Shown one piece after another: positions 18,844 through 26,979 of a DNA stretch of 64,000 nt; position 1 is the stretch's first letter, and the number at the start of each line of letters is the position of its first letter. The notes below the pieces were generated by a model that saw only the letters and a list, made by a program, of their open reading frames with translations, searched no databases and was not told where the DNA came from. The position numbers and the translations under genes were made by a program. Source of the DNA: Psychroserpens sp041224425 (GTDB taxonomy: Bacteria > Bacteroidota > Bacteroidia > Flavobacteriales > Flavobacteriaceae); NCBI RefSeq assembly GCF_041224425.1, contig NZ_JBGFGL010000085.1, positions 1 through 64,000 on the forward strand, given 5' to 3'.

Positions 18844-19878
18844 GTGAAAAAAATGTACTTTTACAATATGTCCAAAAACACCTATGCTTTCGTATTGATT
18901 TTCATCTGTTTTTGCTTAATAAAAGTCAATGCACAAGACACGATACATACAAAAATACTATCTGATTTGAAACAACCACCTTACTTACAAGCAGGAGATA
19001 CGGTTGCTATTGTAGCACCTTCAGGAATATTAAAAAACCGTAATGATGAAGTTCAACAAGCGGTCGATTTATTAAAAAGTTGGGGTTTGCATGCTCAGGT
19101 TGGCAAGCATGTGTTTAGTCAAGCAGATCATTTTGCTGGTACTGATGATGAGCGTTGTGAAGATTTTCAAAAAGCCTTAGATGATCCAAAGGTTAAAGCC
19201 ATTTGGTGTGCCAGAGGAGGTTATGGAACGGTTCGTATTCTAGATAAATTAGATTTCACAACGTTTAAAAAGAATCCTAAATGGGTTATTGGTTATAGTG
19301 ATATTACTGCTTTGCTGAATGAAATCCATAATCAAGGCGTGCAATCCATTCATGCCTTGATGTGTGTGAGCTTAACTGAAGATTTAAGTGAGATTGAAGA
19401 ATCTGTTGAAACGTTTAAGTCTGTTATTTTCGGAACACCTGTGAATTATACCTTAAAAGGTTCTAAATATAATAGAGTAGGGGAAGCCAGTGGGCAATTA
19501 GTTGGAGGAAATCTTACCATGCTCCATACCATGCTGGGTTCTAAAACCAGTATTGATGTTTCTGGAAAAATCTTGTTTATTGAAGAAATAGGAGAATACA
19601 AATATCATATCGACCGTATGTTGCAAAGTTTAAAGCGAGCAGGTTATTTTGATCAGTGCAAAGGGGTAATTGTTGGAGATATGACAAAGTTGAGAAAGAA
19701 TACCACACTTTGGGGAACTTCTGTGGAGCAATTGATTTTAGATGCGTTGGCCGATTATGATTTTCCCATAGCCTTTAATATGCCTGCAGGTCACGAAGAC
19801 GATAATCGTGCTATGATACTGGGAAAAAGAATTCAATTAAAGGTTACAAAAGACAAATCTACAATTGTCTATGAGTAA
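18844..19878 (+). CDS. exported LD-carboxypeptidase, peptidase family S66
   Basis: This peptidase cleaves the terminal D-alanine from tetrapeptide stems during murein recycling. The family core is intact: VAIVAPSG at the start, ARGGYGTVRILD, the nucleophile motif GYSDITALL, FIEEIGEYKYHIDRML (Glu) and NMPAGHEDDNRAMILG (His). Unlike the cytoplasmic E. coli LdcA, it begins with a hydrophobic signal-like segment (FVLIFICFCLIKVNAQ), which suggests a periplasmic location. A GTG at 18844 and an ATG at 18868 are both plausible starts, and both keep the signal. yraN follows after 9 bases, so the two are probably one transcript. Confidence 0.87.
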   Translation: MKKMYFYNMSKNTYAFVLIFICFCLIKVNAQDTIHTKILSDLKQPPYLQAGDTVAIVAPSGILKNRNDEVQQAVDLLKSWGLHAQVGKHVFSQADHFAGTDDERCEDFQKALDDPKVKAIWCARGGYGTVRILDKLDFTTFKKNPKWVIGYSDITALLNEIHNQGVQSIHALMCVSLTEDLSEIEESVETFKSVIFGTPVNYTLKGSKYNRVGEASGQLVGGNLTMLHTMLGSKTSIDVSGKILFIEEIGEYKYHIDRMLQSLKRAGYFDQCKGVIVGDMTKLRKNTTLWGTSVEQLILDALADYDFPIAFNMPAGHEDDNRAMILGKRIQLKVTKDKSTIVYE

Positions 19879-19887
19879 ATAGGCTAA

Positions 19888-20247
19888 ATGAAAACAACCA
19901 AAGACTTTGGAAATAAAGGAGAAGACTTAGCTGCAACCTTTTTACTTGAAAATGGTTACACGATTCTAGAACGCAATTATATATTCCAAAAGGCAGAAGT
20001 TGATATCATTGCACAAAAGGATGATGTGATTGTCGCGGTTGAAGTGAAAACACGATCGACCAAAGCGTTTGGTGATCCTCAAGATTTTTTAAAGCCAAAG
20101 CAAATTCAGCGAATCGTTAAAGCCATGGATAATTATGTTGTTTGTGAACATATAGATGCTGAAGTTCGCTTTGATATCATCGCAATTATCAATTCAGATA
20201 AGACAATCGAAATTGAACATTTACAAAACGCCTTTTACCACTTCTAG
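19888..20247 (+). CDS. yraN: YraN/UPF0102 family nuclease-like protein
   Basis: A 119-residue protein of the YraN (UPF0102) family, which has a restriction-endonuclease-like core related to Holliday-junction resolvases. The start (GNKGEDLAATFLLENGYTIL) and the catalytic-type pattern AEVDIIAQ...VAVEVKTR (acidic residues plus E-x-K) are clear, followed by KPKQIQRIVKA. The biological role is poorly defined, with DNA processing suggested for the family. It lies 9 bases after the LD-carboxypeptidase gene on the same strand. Confidence 0.92.
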   Translation: MKTTKDFGNKGEDLAATFLLENGYTILERNYIFQKAEVDIIAQKDDVIVAVEVKTRSTKAFGDPQDFLKPKQIQRIVKAMDNYVVCEHIDAEVRFDIIAIINSDKTIEIEHLQNAFYHF

Positions 20248-20370
20248 ATGAAAACCCATTCAAAGTAAGAAAATTCATATAAATGTGAAAATTATATGTA
20301 TTTGGTCTAATAAATTTAACCTTATAATCGGTTTTTTGTAGTTTTCAGGTAATAACCCAAACAAATAATT

Positions 20371-20964
20371 ATGAGACATTTTAACCTACTACTTAGTGTT
20401 ATGGCAATCAGTTTCCTTTTCGGATGTTCAAACGAACCCTTAAATGAAGATCAAGCTAATTTGGAACGACGTAGAAATGACGTCAAGCTTGCTGCACAAT
20501 CAGAAACCACATTTACATCAAATGATGATGTTCATTGTTTTGAAACCACACTAGTGGCTGGTCAACATCATGAAGCAGGTTTGGTAACCGTCGATATTGA
20601 AGGTGATTACTTAATCATAACTTATTCAAGTAATGGCGATTGGGAAATAGGCACAACGCATTTAAGCATTGGAAATTGTGATGAGAATTGGGCACCTTTA
20701 ACAGGTTCAGGAAATCCTAAAGTTGGTCATTTTGAATATACAGAGCCGTACTCTTATGGACCTTACGAAGTTGTTTATATGGTGAGCCTTGAAGGTTTAG
20801 ACGATCACTATTGCTTTGCAGCACATGCTGAGGTTGTAGGGCCTTCTGGAGGAGAAACAGCTTGGGCTGATGGTTCTCAGTTTGATGGAAACGGATGGGC
20901 AATGTATGTTGAATCTTATTTGTCAGATTGTCAAGAGAACAATGGAGGGAATGGACCTTACTAA
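20371..20964 (+). CDS. hypothetical secreted lipoprotein
   Basis: A 197-residue lipoprotein with signal and lipobox FLFGC (Cys19). Residues about 50-190 form one domain with conserved-looking patterns (HCFETTL, SSNGDWEIGTTHLSIG, YCFAAHAEV, GETAWADG, GNGWAMYVESY). I have seen this Cys/Trp-rich pattern in other Bacteroidota surface proteins but cannot name a family for certain. The protein ends NNGGNGPY. It has its own AT-rich 120-base upstream region and converges with nadD, leaving 3 bases between the genes. The function is unknown. Confidence 0.7.
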   Translation: MRHFNLLLSVMAISFLFGCSNEPLNEDQANLERRRNDVKLAAQSETTFTSNDDVHCFETTLVAGQHHEAGLVTVDIEGDYLIITYSSNGDWEIGTTHLSIGNCDENWAPLTGSGNPKVGHFEYTEPYSYGPYEVVYMVSLEGLDDHYCFAAHAEVVGPSGGETAWADGSQFDGNGWAMYVESYLSDCQENNGGNGPY

Positions 20965-20967
20965 CCA

Positions 20968-21546
20968 TTATCTATAAAAATTCATTTCATCCAAATATTC
21001 CCACACGTGTTCTGGGAGCATTGGTCGTACGTTTTTACCATCTTTTATAGATTGTCTGATAAAGGTGGAAGACAATTCCATTATAGGAGCGTCAACCCGA
21101 TGAATCTTAGGATGCGTGTTGAATTGGGAATCTATTTCTCCTTCTGAAATCCGAGGATAAACATAGAGGTCATAGTCATCTAAAATTAGCTGGTAGTTTT
21201 TCCACTTATGAAAACTTTTTAGGTTGTCTTCACCCATGATCAATGCAAACTCATGTTGCGGATATTTTTCCTGTAAATGAACCAAAGTATTGATGGTGTA
21301 ATTAGGCTGTGGCAAATGGAATTCAATATCGCTAGGTTCTAATTTGCTATAGTCCTCAGTAGCACGATACACCATTTCATAACGTTGGCGATCATCTAAA
21401 AGTGTTTTCTTTTTTTTGAACGGATTATGAGGTGTCACAACAAACCATACTTTATCCAAATCACTATATTCTGCCAAATGATTTGCAATGGTCAAATGTC
21501 CTATATGAATAGGATTGAAAGTTCCAAAGTACAAACCAATTTTCAT
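20968..21546 (-). CDS. nadD: nicotinate-nucleotide adenylyltransferase
   Basis: This enzyme transfers AMP from ATP to nicotinate mononucleotide in NAD synthesis. The 192-residue nucleotidyltransferase shows GLYFGTFNPIHIGHL (GxFxPxHxGH), VTPHNPFKKK and the terminal LSSTFIRQSI (the ISSTxxR equivalent). It is the last gene of yicC-gmk-nadD and starts 3 bases after the gmk stop, so coupling is likely. Confidence 0.95.
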   Translation of the reverse strand: MKIGLYFGTFNPIHIGHLTIANHLAEYSDLDKVWFVVTPHNPFKKKKTLLDDRQRYEMVYRATEDYSKLEPSDIEFHLPQPNYTINTLVHLQEKYPQHEFALIMGEDNLKSFHKWKNYQLILDDYDLYVYPRISEGEIDSQFNTHPKIHRVDAPIMELSSTFIRQSIKDGKNVRPMLPEHVWEYLDEMNFYR

Positions 21547-21549
21547 AGT

Positions 21550-22140
21550 CTAGGAATTAATGAAATTTGAAACCAAATTATAGGCATCTTTCAAGGCCTT
21601 ATCCAAATCCTTATTCAATACGATTTCGTCAAATAAAGGTGCAGTAGCTAATTCTGCAGGAGCTTTGGCTACGCGCATGCTGATTTTTTCTGGACTTTCC
21701 TCACCTCGTTCCTTAAGTCGAATGATCAATTCGTTTAAATCTGGAGGTTTTACAAAAATGGCTAAGGTCTCCTCTGGAAATTTTTTCTTGATTCGCAAGC
21801 CACCAGACACGTCTATATCGAAAATAACATGTTTACCCTTAGCCCAAATACGCTCAACTTCAGTTTTAAGAGTACCATAAAAATTATCCCGATAGACTTC
21901 TTCCCACTCTAGAAACTCATTATTCTTAATCTTATTTTTGAATTCCTTTAGATCTAAAAAATAGTAGTCCTTTCCATGCACTTCTTGTCCGCGTTTTTCC
22001 CTAGAAGTTGCCGAAATGGAAAATTCTAAATTGAGTTCTTTCTGCTTTAAAAGGTGCCTTACAATGGTTGTTTTTCCAGAACCTGATGGTGCTGAAAATA
22101 CGATGAGCTTCCCTTTTTTTTGTGTGTTGTCGTCTTTCAA
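21550..22140 (-). CDS. gmk: guanylate kinase
   Basis: Phosphorylates GMP to GDP. The 196-residue protein has a P-loop near residues 17-25 (APSGSGKTT), the GMP-binding stretch (SATSREKRGQEVHGKDYYFL), the ILDVD-equivalent FDIDVSGG, and a lid region with RLKERG. It is the middle gene of yicC-gmk-nadD, with 12 bases to yicC and 3 to nadD. Confidence 0.97.
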   Translation of the reverse strand: MKDDNTQKKGKLIVFSAPSGSGKTTIVRHLLKQKELNLEFSISATSREKRGQEVHGKDYYFLDLKEFKNKIKNNEFLEWEEVYRDNFYGTLKTEVERIWAKGKHVIFDIDVSGGLRIKKKFPEETLAIFVKPPDLNELIIRLKERGEESPEKISMRVAKAPAELATAPLFDEIVLNKDLDKALKDAYNLVSNFINS

Positions 22141-22152
22141 GAGATTTAATTT

Positions 22153-23010
22153 TTAAAGTACATTCAATAACTGTTCCTTAATTTTTTCCAACTCATCTTT
22201 CATCTGTACGACAAGCTTTTGCATTGGTGCATAATTAGATTTTGAACCAATGGTATTGATTTCACGACCCATTTCCTGGGCGATAAATCCTAATTTCTTT
22301 CCGTTGGAATCGTTTGATTTCAAGGCTTTAAGGAAATAATCCAAGTGATTATTCAAACGTACTTTTTCTTCCGTAATGTCAAACTTTTCAATGTAGTAAA
22401 CCAGTTCTTGCTCAAAGCGATTTTCATCTACCTTTTCCTTGATGTCAGCAATGCCTTTATTCAAACGTTCACGAACACCTTCTATACGTTCCGGATCCAT
22501 AGCAATCACTTGGTCTAATAGTGAAGTGATGTTTTTTACTCTTTCAACAAAATCGTTTTCTAAGGTTTTCCCTTCATCAAGTCTGTATTCATGGATTTTT
22601 TCCAGAGTATCATCAATGGCTTCGGAAATTTGCTTCCATTCATCTTCGTCAATATCATCACGCTCTGTTGTTACTGCATCTGGCAATCGAATGGCCATTT
22701 TCAACATTTCGGTATCGTCTCCATCAACAACTTCCTTAAGTTGTTTTATGTATTGCCTCACAACAGTTTTATTGATTTCTGTTGAGGTTTCCTCACCTGT
22801 AATTTCCATATACAATGAAAAATCAACCTTTCCCCTTATTAATTTAGAGGCAATAAGTTTTCTAATATTGAGCTCCTTCTCGCGATACAATGACGGCATT
22901 CTTGCATTGATATCTAAATTTTTGCTATTGAGCGACTTGATTTCGATTGATATTTTTTTGGTAGGAAGCTGAATTACAGACTTTCCGTATCCTGTCATTG
23001 ACTGTATCAT
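22153..23010 (-). CDS. yicC: YicC family endoribonuclease-like protein
   Basis: A 285-residue protein of the YicC/YloC family. The N-terminus (MIQSMTGYGKS) and the C-terminus (FIAQEMGREINTIGSKS, then VVQMKDELEKIKEQ and LLNVL) are diagnostic. E. coli YicC is reported to act in RNA (RyhB) turnover as an endoribonuclease; transfer of that role to this protein is inference. Pairing with gmk is common across bacteria and is seen here. A minus-strand TACCTTTG box (23033-23040) lies 22 bases upstream. Confidence 0.93.
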   Translation of the reverse strand: MIQSMTGYGKSVIQLPTKKISIEIKSLNSKNLDINARMPSLYREKELNIRKLIASKLIRGKVDFSLYMEITGEETSTEINKTVVRQYIKQLKEVVDGDDTEMLKMAIRLPDAVTTERDDIDEDEWKQISEAIDDTLEKIHEYRLDEGKTLENDFVERVKNITSLLDQVIAMDPERIEGVRERLNKGIADIKEKVDENRFEQELVYYIEKFDITEEKVRLNNHLDYFLKALKSNDSNGKKLGFIAQEMGREINTIGSKSNYAPMQKLVVQMKDELEKIKEQLLNVL

Positions 23011-23032
23011 GAACGAATTTTAAAAAGTTGAA

Positions 23033-23058
23033 CAAAGGTAAGGAAAATCATAACTTTA
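23033..23058. promoter_or_regulatory. divergent promoter boxes for yicC and thioesterase genes
   Basis: A perfect minus-strand TACCTTTG at 23033-23040 faces yicC-gmk-nadD. A seven-of-eight plus-strand match TAACTTTA at 23051-23058 faces the thioesterase gene. No -33 elements are convincing. Confidence 0.4.
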
Positions 23059-23076
23059 CACCTTAAATTTAATGGC

Positions 23077-23553
23077 ATGTACAAAAAAGATTTTGAAATC
23101 CGTTGGAGTGATGTTGATGCCAATGGACATTTGGCGAATTCAGCTTACGTTAACTTTATGAGCCATACGCGAGTTGGGTTTTTGGATGAAAATGGATTTT
23201 CACTAAAGGAATTGATAGGTTTTGGAATTGGTCCAGTTGTGTTTTCTGAACAGATTTTTTATTTTAAGGAGTCATTCTTAGGTCAAAAGGTAACCGTATC
23301 ACTTGCCGTTTCTGGCTGGAGTGAAGATGGTATGTTTTTCAGATTTGAACATAATTTCTATAACCAAAAAGGGCAGCATTTACTTACCTGTGATATGTCT
23401 GGTGCTTGGATGGATTTAAAGACAAGACGTCTGACTGCTTTACCAGAAAAACTATTAAAGGTTATTGATACACTTCCTAAAACGGATGATTTCAAGATGT
23501 TGACTAAAGAGGATATGCGTGCTTCAGGAAAATATCCAAAAGATTTAAGCTGA
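23077..23553 (+). CDS. acyl-CoA thioesterase, 4HBT hotdog fold
   Basis: A 158-residue hotdog-fold protein that should hydrolyse acyl-CoA thioesters. The N-terminal pattern FEIRWSDVDANGHLANSAY is the catalytic Asp and GHxxN stretch of the 4-hydroxybenzoyl-CoA thioesterase/YbgC-like group. MYKKDFEIRW is the normal start. Its last 9 bases overlap the 3' end of the convergent transporter gene. The acyl substrate cannot be told from sequence. Confidence 0.88.
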   Translation: MYKKDFEIRWSDVDANGHLANSAYVNFMSHTRVGFLDENGFSLKELIGFGIGPVVFSEQIFYFKESFLGQKVTVSLAVSGWSEDGMFFRFEHNFYNQKGQHLLTCDMSGAWMDLKTRRLTALPEKLLKVIDTLPKTDDFKMLTKEDMRASGKYPKDLS

Positions 23554-24438
23554 TACTTTTGGTTTTTTGGTCACTAAATACACACCAGAAAAAATCATGA
23601 CCATAGCAATCAGCTTTACCGGACTTACAGCATCAACACCCATTGCAATTGCAAAAAGTCCAGCAATAACAGGTTGTAAATAAATAAACACACCAACGGT
23701 TGATGCTCTTAGTGATTTTAATGCCAAAGGATTCAATAAATAGGTTCCGAAGGTGGCACCAATCACCACGAACAAAACTGAAAACCATGCATAGGAAGTA
23801 AAATCATGCCATTCTATTTGTGTAGTATCTGTGTAGCAAAATGGTAATATCAAAATCGAACCAAACAAGAATAACCATTTGATAAAGGTAAAAGGATGGT
23901 ATTTTGCCGTTAATTTTTTGATGATAATAATGTAAATACTATAGGAAATTGCATTGATGAAAATGAACAGGTTTCCTAAGGCTACATTATCACCAACTCT
24001 AGTTGATTTTCCTAAAACAGTGAGTAAAACACCACCACAAAATCCTAGAAAAACACCAAAGGCTTTCATCTTGGTAATTTTTTCCGATAGTAAAACCGAT
24101 GATAGAATTAAAATGATAATTGGTGTAATGGTAACGATAACTGCCGCATGAATTGGAGTGGTTAGTTCCAAACCTTTAAGAAATAAAAGCATATTCACAA
24201 CAACACCAAAAATAGCAGCTAAGAAAAATGTGAAATAATCCTTTAATGCTATTTTTTCTTGTTTTTGAAAGAGTCCAAAAATCCAAAATAAAATTGTAGC
24301 TCCAACAACACGTAGAAAAACCAAACTAAAAGAGGTAACAAAACCTTCATTAATGACAGATTTGGCAAACGTATAGTTCATGCCATACAATAGCTGAACT
24401 ATAAACAATGCTATAATAGCATATTGTCGGGTACTCAT
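23545..24438 (-). CDS. EamA/DMT family transporter
   Basis: A 297-residue inner-membrane exporter of the drug/metabolite transporter superfamily, with ten predicted helices as two five-helix EamA repeats. Typical features are GMNYTFAKSVI in helix 1, LRVVGATILFW, TPIHAAVIVTITPIIILI and the second-repeat equivalent ASTVGVFIYLQPVIAGLFA. The substrate is unknown. Its first four bases overlap the end of the ArsC-like gene (ATGA type), so the two are cotranscribed. Its 3' end overlaps the opposing thioesterase gene. Confidence 0.9.
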   Translation of the reverse strand: MSTRQYAIIALFIVQLLYGMNYTFAKSVINEGFVTSFSLVFLRVVGATILFWIFGLFQKQEKIALKDYFTFFLAAIFGVVVNMLLFLKGLELTTPIHAAVIVTITPIIILILSSVLLSEKITKMKAFGVFLGFCGGVLLTVLGKSTRVGDNVALGNLFIFINAISYSIYIIIIKKLTAKYHPFTFIKWLFLFGSILILPFCYTDTTQIEWHDFTSYAWFSVLFVVIGATFGTYLLNPLALKSLRASTVGVFIYLQPVIAGLFAIAMGVDAVSPVKLIAMVMIFSGVYLVTKKPKVSA

Positions 24439-24791
24439 ATAGTTGAGATATATTCCTTGGCAGCATCTACTGTTTTGACACTGTTACCAATAAAAATATG
24501 GCCATTATGCACAAGAACGGGACGCTTTAAGAAGGTGTAATGTTGTAAAATATAGTGTTTGAAATCGGCTTCAGTTAGATTTTTATCCTTCAAGCCTTCA
24601 GACTTGTATAATTGTGCACGTTTGCTAAATAATGCCTCATAAGAACCTGTAAGCGATTGAAGTTGTTCTAATTCAGATTCAGTTATTGGCTTCGATTTAA
24701 TTTCCCTTAATTCTATTGTCTTTGGAAGATCTAAGGTGTCTAAGATGCGTTTACAAGTTGAACAGGTTTTGAGATAAAAAAATGCCTTCAT
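24435..24791 (-). CDS. ArsC/Spx-like arsenate reductase family protein
   Basis: A 118-residue thioredoxin-fold protein of the ArsC family. CSTCKR near residues 10-15 gives the redox Cys pair plus basic residue, and FLKRPVLVHNG contains the conserved Arg-Pro. Whether it reduces arsenate or acts as a redox or Spx-like regulator is not decidable here; no arsenic-resistance genes are near. ATG 24791 (MKAFFYLKTCSTC) matches the family start, so the 21-residue upstream extension is rejected. It overlaps the DMT transporter gene by 4 bases. Confidence 0.85.
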   Translation of the reverse strand: MKAFFYLKTCSTCKRILDTLDLPKTIELREIKSKPITESELEQLQSLTGSYEALFSKRAQLYKSEGLKDKNLTEADFKHYILQHYTFLKRPVLVHNGHIFIGNSVKTVDAAKEYISTI

Positions 24792-24864
24792 AAGCTTCTG
24801 GTTAGAGTTGCAAAGTAAATGCATTTCAAAAGAAAAATGGTTATTTTTAGGCAAAAATTAGGTT

Positions 24865-26112
24865 ATGGATTATTTTGCAATAGCATCTATTTTAATTGTT
24901 TTATCAGCACTTTTCAGCTACATCAATGTGAAGTTTTTGAAACTTCCAATTACCATTGGATTGATGTTGATAACCATTGTTTTTACAGTAGTAGTTGTCG
25001 CTATTGGTCAGTTTGATGACACCTTGCTGCAAAGCGAAAAGGAACTTATTTCGCAAATCGATTTTAAAACGGTATTGCTAGATATTATGTTGAGTTTTCT
25101 GCTTTTTGCTGGAGCCTTACACACTAATTTTAACCAATTAAAAATACAACGCGGACCAGTACTTGCCTTTGCGACATTAGGGGTTATAACCAGTACCTTT
25201 TTAGTTGGTGTTTTAACGTATTACCTATTTATTGCTTTTGATTATAAAGTCGATTTCATTTATTGTTTGCTTTTTGGCGCTTTAATATCTCCAACAGATC
25301 CTATTGCGGTTTTGGGAATACTTAAAAAGGTTGGTGCACCTAAAAATTTAGAAGCCAAGATTGTCGGTGAGTCGTTGTTTAATGATGGTGTTGGAGTGGT
25401 TGTGTTCTTGACCGTTTTTTCAATTGCCAAAGCGCCAAATGTAGACGTGGAGGTTTCTGAAATCTTGAAATTATTTGGGGTTGAGGTTTTAGGAGGTATC
25501 GGTTTGGGATTGCTTTTGGGTTATATCACTTATAAACTGATGCGATCTATTGATAATTATGAAGTTGAAGTTATCATCACATTGGCCACTGTTATGGGTG
25601 GAAGTCTTCTGGCACATAAATTACACATGTCTGCTCCTTTGGCGATGGTTACTGCAGGATTGATTGTGGGTCATGATACCGTTAGAAGTTCTGCCATGTC
25701 TGAGGTTACTGAAGCATATGTCGATAAATTTTGGGAGTTGGTTGATGTCCTCCTAAATGCGATGCTATTTATCATGATTGGTATGGAAATGCTGGTCTTG
25801 ACTTTTGAGCTTAACTATATCATTGCAGGATTGATTGCTGTACCATTAGTGTTATTGAGTAGATATGTTTCACTATGGTTACCAATAAAGTTTTATGCCA
25901 AAAAATTGCAATTTATTCCGAAGACCAACCTTATCATGACTTGGGGAGGATTACGAGGAGGTATTTCCATTGCCTTAGCTTTAACGCTTACTCAAGATAT
26001 GCAAAGGGAATTATTTTTGGTAATGACTTATATCATTGTGGTAATTTCAATCATTGGTCAAGGACTTACTGTTGAGCCAATAATAAAACGCATTACAAAT
26101 CGTCAAGATTAG
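24865..26112 (+). CDS. cation:proton antiporter, CPA1 family
   Basis: A 415-residue inner-membrane Na+(K+)/H+ antiporter with about 12 helices. Family signatures are FGALISPTDPIAVLGIL, GESLFNDGVGVVVFL (the paired acidic residues of the CPA1 transport site) and TWGGLRGGISIALAL near the end. It lacks the long cytoplasmic tail of some NhaP proteins. It probably supports ion and pH homeostasis, which fits a marine lifestyle by inference. It overlaps the 3' end of the convergent DUF3298 gene by 4 bases. Confidence 0.93.
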   Translation: MDYFAIASILIVLSALFSYINVKFLKLPITIGLMLITIVFTVVVVAIGQFDDTLLQSEKELISQIDFKTVLLDIMLSFLLFAGALHTNFNQLKIQRGPVLAFATLGVITSTFLVGVLTYYLFIAFDYKVDFIYCLLFGALISPTDPIAVLGILKKVGAPKNLEAKIVGESLFNDGVGVVVFLTVFSIAKAPNVDVEVSEILKLFGVEVLGGIGLGLLLGYITYKLMRSIDNYEVEVIITLATVMGGSLLAHKLHMSAPLAMVTAGLIVGHDTVRSSAMSEVTEAYVDKFWELVDVLLNAMLFIMIGMEMLVLTFELNYIIAGLIAVPLVLLSRYVSLWLPIKFYAKKLQFIPKTNLIMTWGGLRGGISIALALTLTQDMQRELFLVMTYIIVVISIIGQGLTVEPIIKRITNRQD

Positions 26113-26831
26113 TTATAATTCAAAAACGTTTCAACTTCAGAAAACGGAATGGTAAACTCAACAATACCTTGAGCATAAGAGGCTATTTCATAAGTATTAT
26201 ACAAAATAATCAGACCTTCATCACTAAAGCCAATAGTCTCAGGCAGCTGAAAATCCTTTCCGAAGAAATAATCTTCCATGGAATCGCTTTCAGCTTTCGA
26301 CTTTAAATTTTCGTTGAGCTTTTGTTCAACAACTTCTGAAAGTGCTTTACGATCATTAATAATGTCATCCATATTGTATAGTTCACCTGTTTCAGGATTA
26401 AAATTGAAAAAGGTTACATTGGTATTGCCATGTGCACCACCAGTGTCTAGGTAAGAGTTTATGGCAATACATACAAGTACTTCGGAACGGTAAGTAACTT
26501 CTCCATCTACAAAATATTCCCATTGTTGGGATGAATCCGGAAAATCTTTTTTAAACTTTGAATACTCAGCATTGAATTGTTTGATAGCAACATCCAATGA
26601 AGATTGTTCTGATGTATCTTCACTTAGATGGCTTTGATTGACAATATGTTCGTAAAGCTTCAGGTTGATACGGTTTGCCACCTCACTTGAACCTTCTGCT
26701 TTTGGGATGTTAATAGAAATATCTGCAGCTTCTGAAGTCTCAATGAGGTCTTCAGAAAACACAAGTTTGACATCTTCTTCACATGAATACACAAATGACA
26801 ACAATGCTAATAAAAGAAGTAGTTTTTTCAA
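26109..26831 (-). CDS. DUF3298/DUF4163 lipoprotein
   Basis: A 240-residue lipoprotein with signal and lipobox ending VYSC (Cys17). Residues about 30-145 resemble DUF4163 and the C-terminal part DUF3298 (TGGAHGNTNVTFFNFNPETG, then EGLIILYNTYEIASYAQG-like strands). These two domains occur together in RsiV-like and peptidoglycan-associated proteins. In Gram-positive RsiV this fold binds lysozyme; that role here is only a possibility. It is monocistronic. Confidence 0.85.
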   Translation of the reverse strand: MKKLLLLLALLSFVYSCEEDVKLVFSEDLIETSEAADISINIPKAEGSSEVANRINLKLYEHIVNQSHLSEDTSEQSSLDVAIKQFNAEYSKFKKDFPDSSQQWEYFVDGEVTYRSEVLVCIAINSYLDTGGAHGNTNVTFFNFNPETGELYNMDDIINDRKALSEVVEQKLNENLKSKAESDSMEDYFFGKDFQLPETIGFSDEGLIILYNTYEIASYAQGIVEFTIPFSEVETFLNYN

Positions 26832-26876
26832 AGTAAACAGCTTTTGTTAAACATACATTAAAGGTAATGCTTACAT

Positions 26877-26906
26877 TTGAATCCAACGAATTTAACCTTA
26901 AATTTG
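26877..26906 (+). promoter_or_regulatory. metB promoter
   Basis: TTG at 26877-26879, a 19-base spacer, then TAAATTTG at 26899-26906 exactly match the flavobacterial -33/-7 consensus. Transcription would start near 26912, leaving a leader of about 68 bases that contains a hairpin. Confidence 0.75.
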
Positions 26907-26927
26907 TTGTTCATGTTTAAATTATAA

Positions 26928-26964
26928 AAGGAGTCTTTTTCCAAAAAAAACAGAGAAGCTCCTT
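26928..26964 (+). other. hairpin in the metB 5' leader
   Basis: AAGGAG (26928-26933) pairs with CTCCTT (26959-26964), and after a single bulged T, CTTTTT (26935-26940) pairs with GAGAAG (26953-26958) using two G-U pairs. The loop is A-rich. It is not followed by a T run, so it is not a classical terminator. A role in controlling metB is inference; it does not match a SAM riboswitch consensus I know. Confidence 0.4.
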
Positions 26965-26979
26965 GAAAAAATCATTTTT

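Noticed and set aside
22439..22972. Plus-strand open frame of 177 codons
   Set aside because: It lies entirely antisense to yicC, whose protein family is certain; the translation is Ser-rich and unlike any family.
26912..26979. SAM riboswitch in the metB leader
   Set aside because: No SAM-I or SAM-II core sequence is visible; only a simple hairpin is present.
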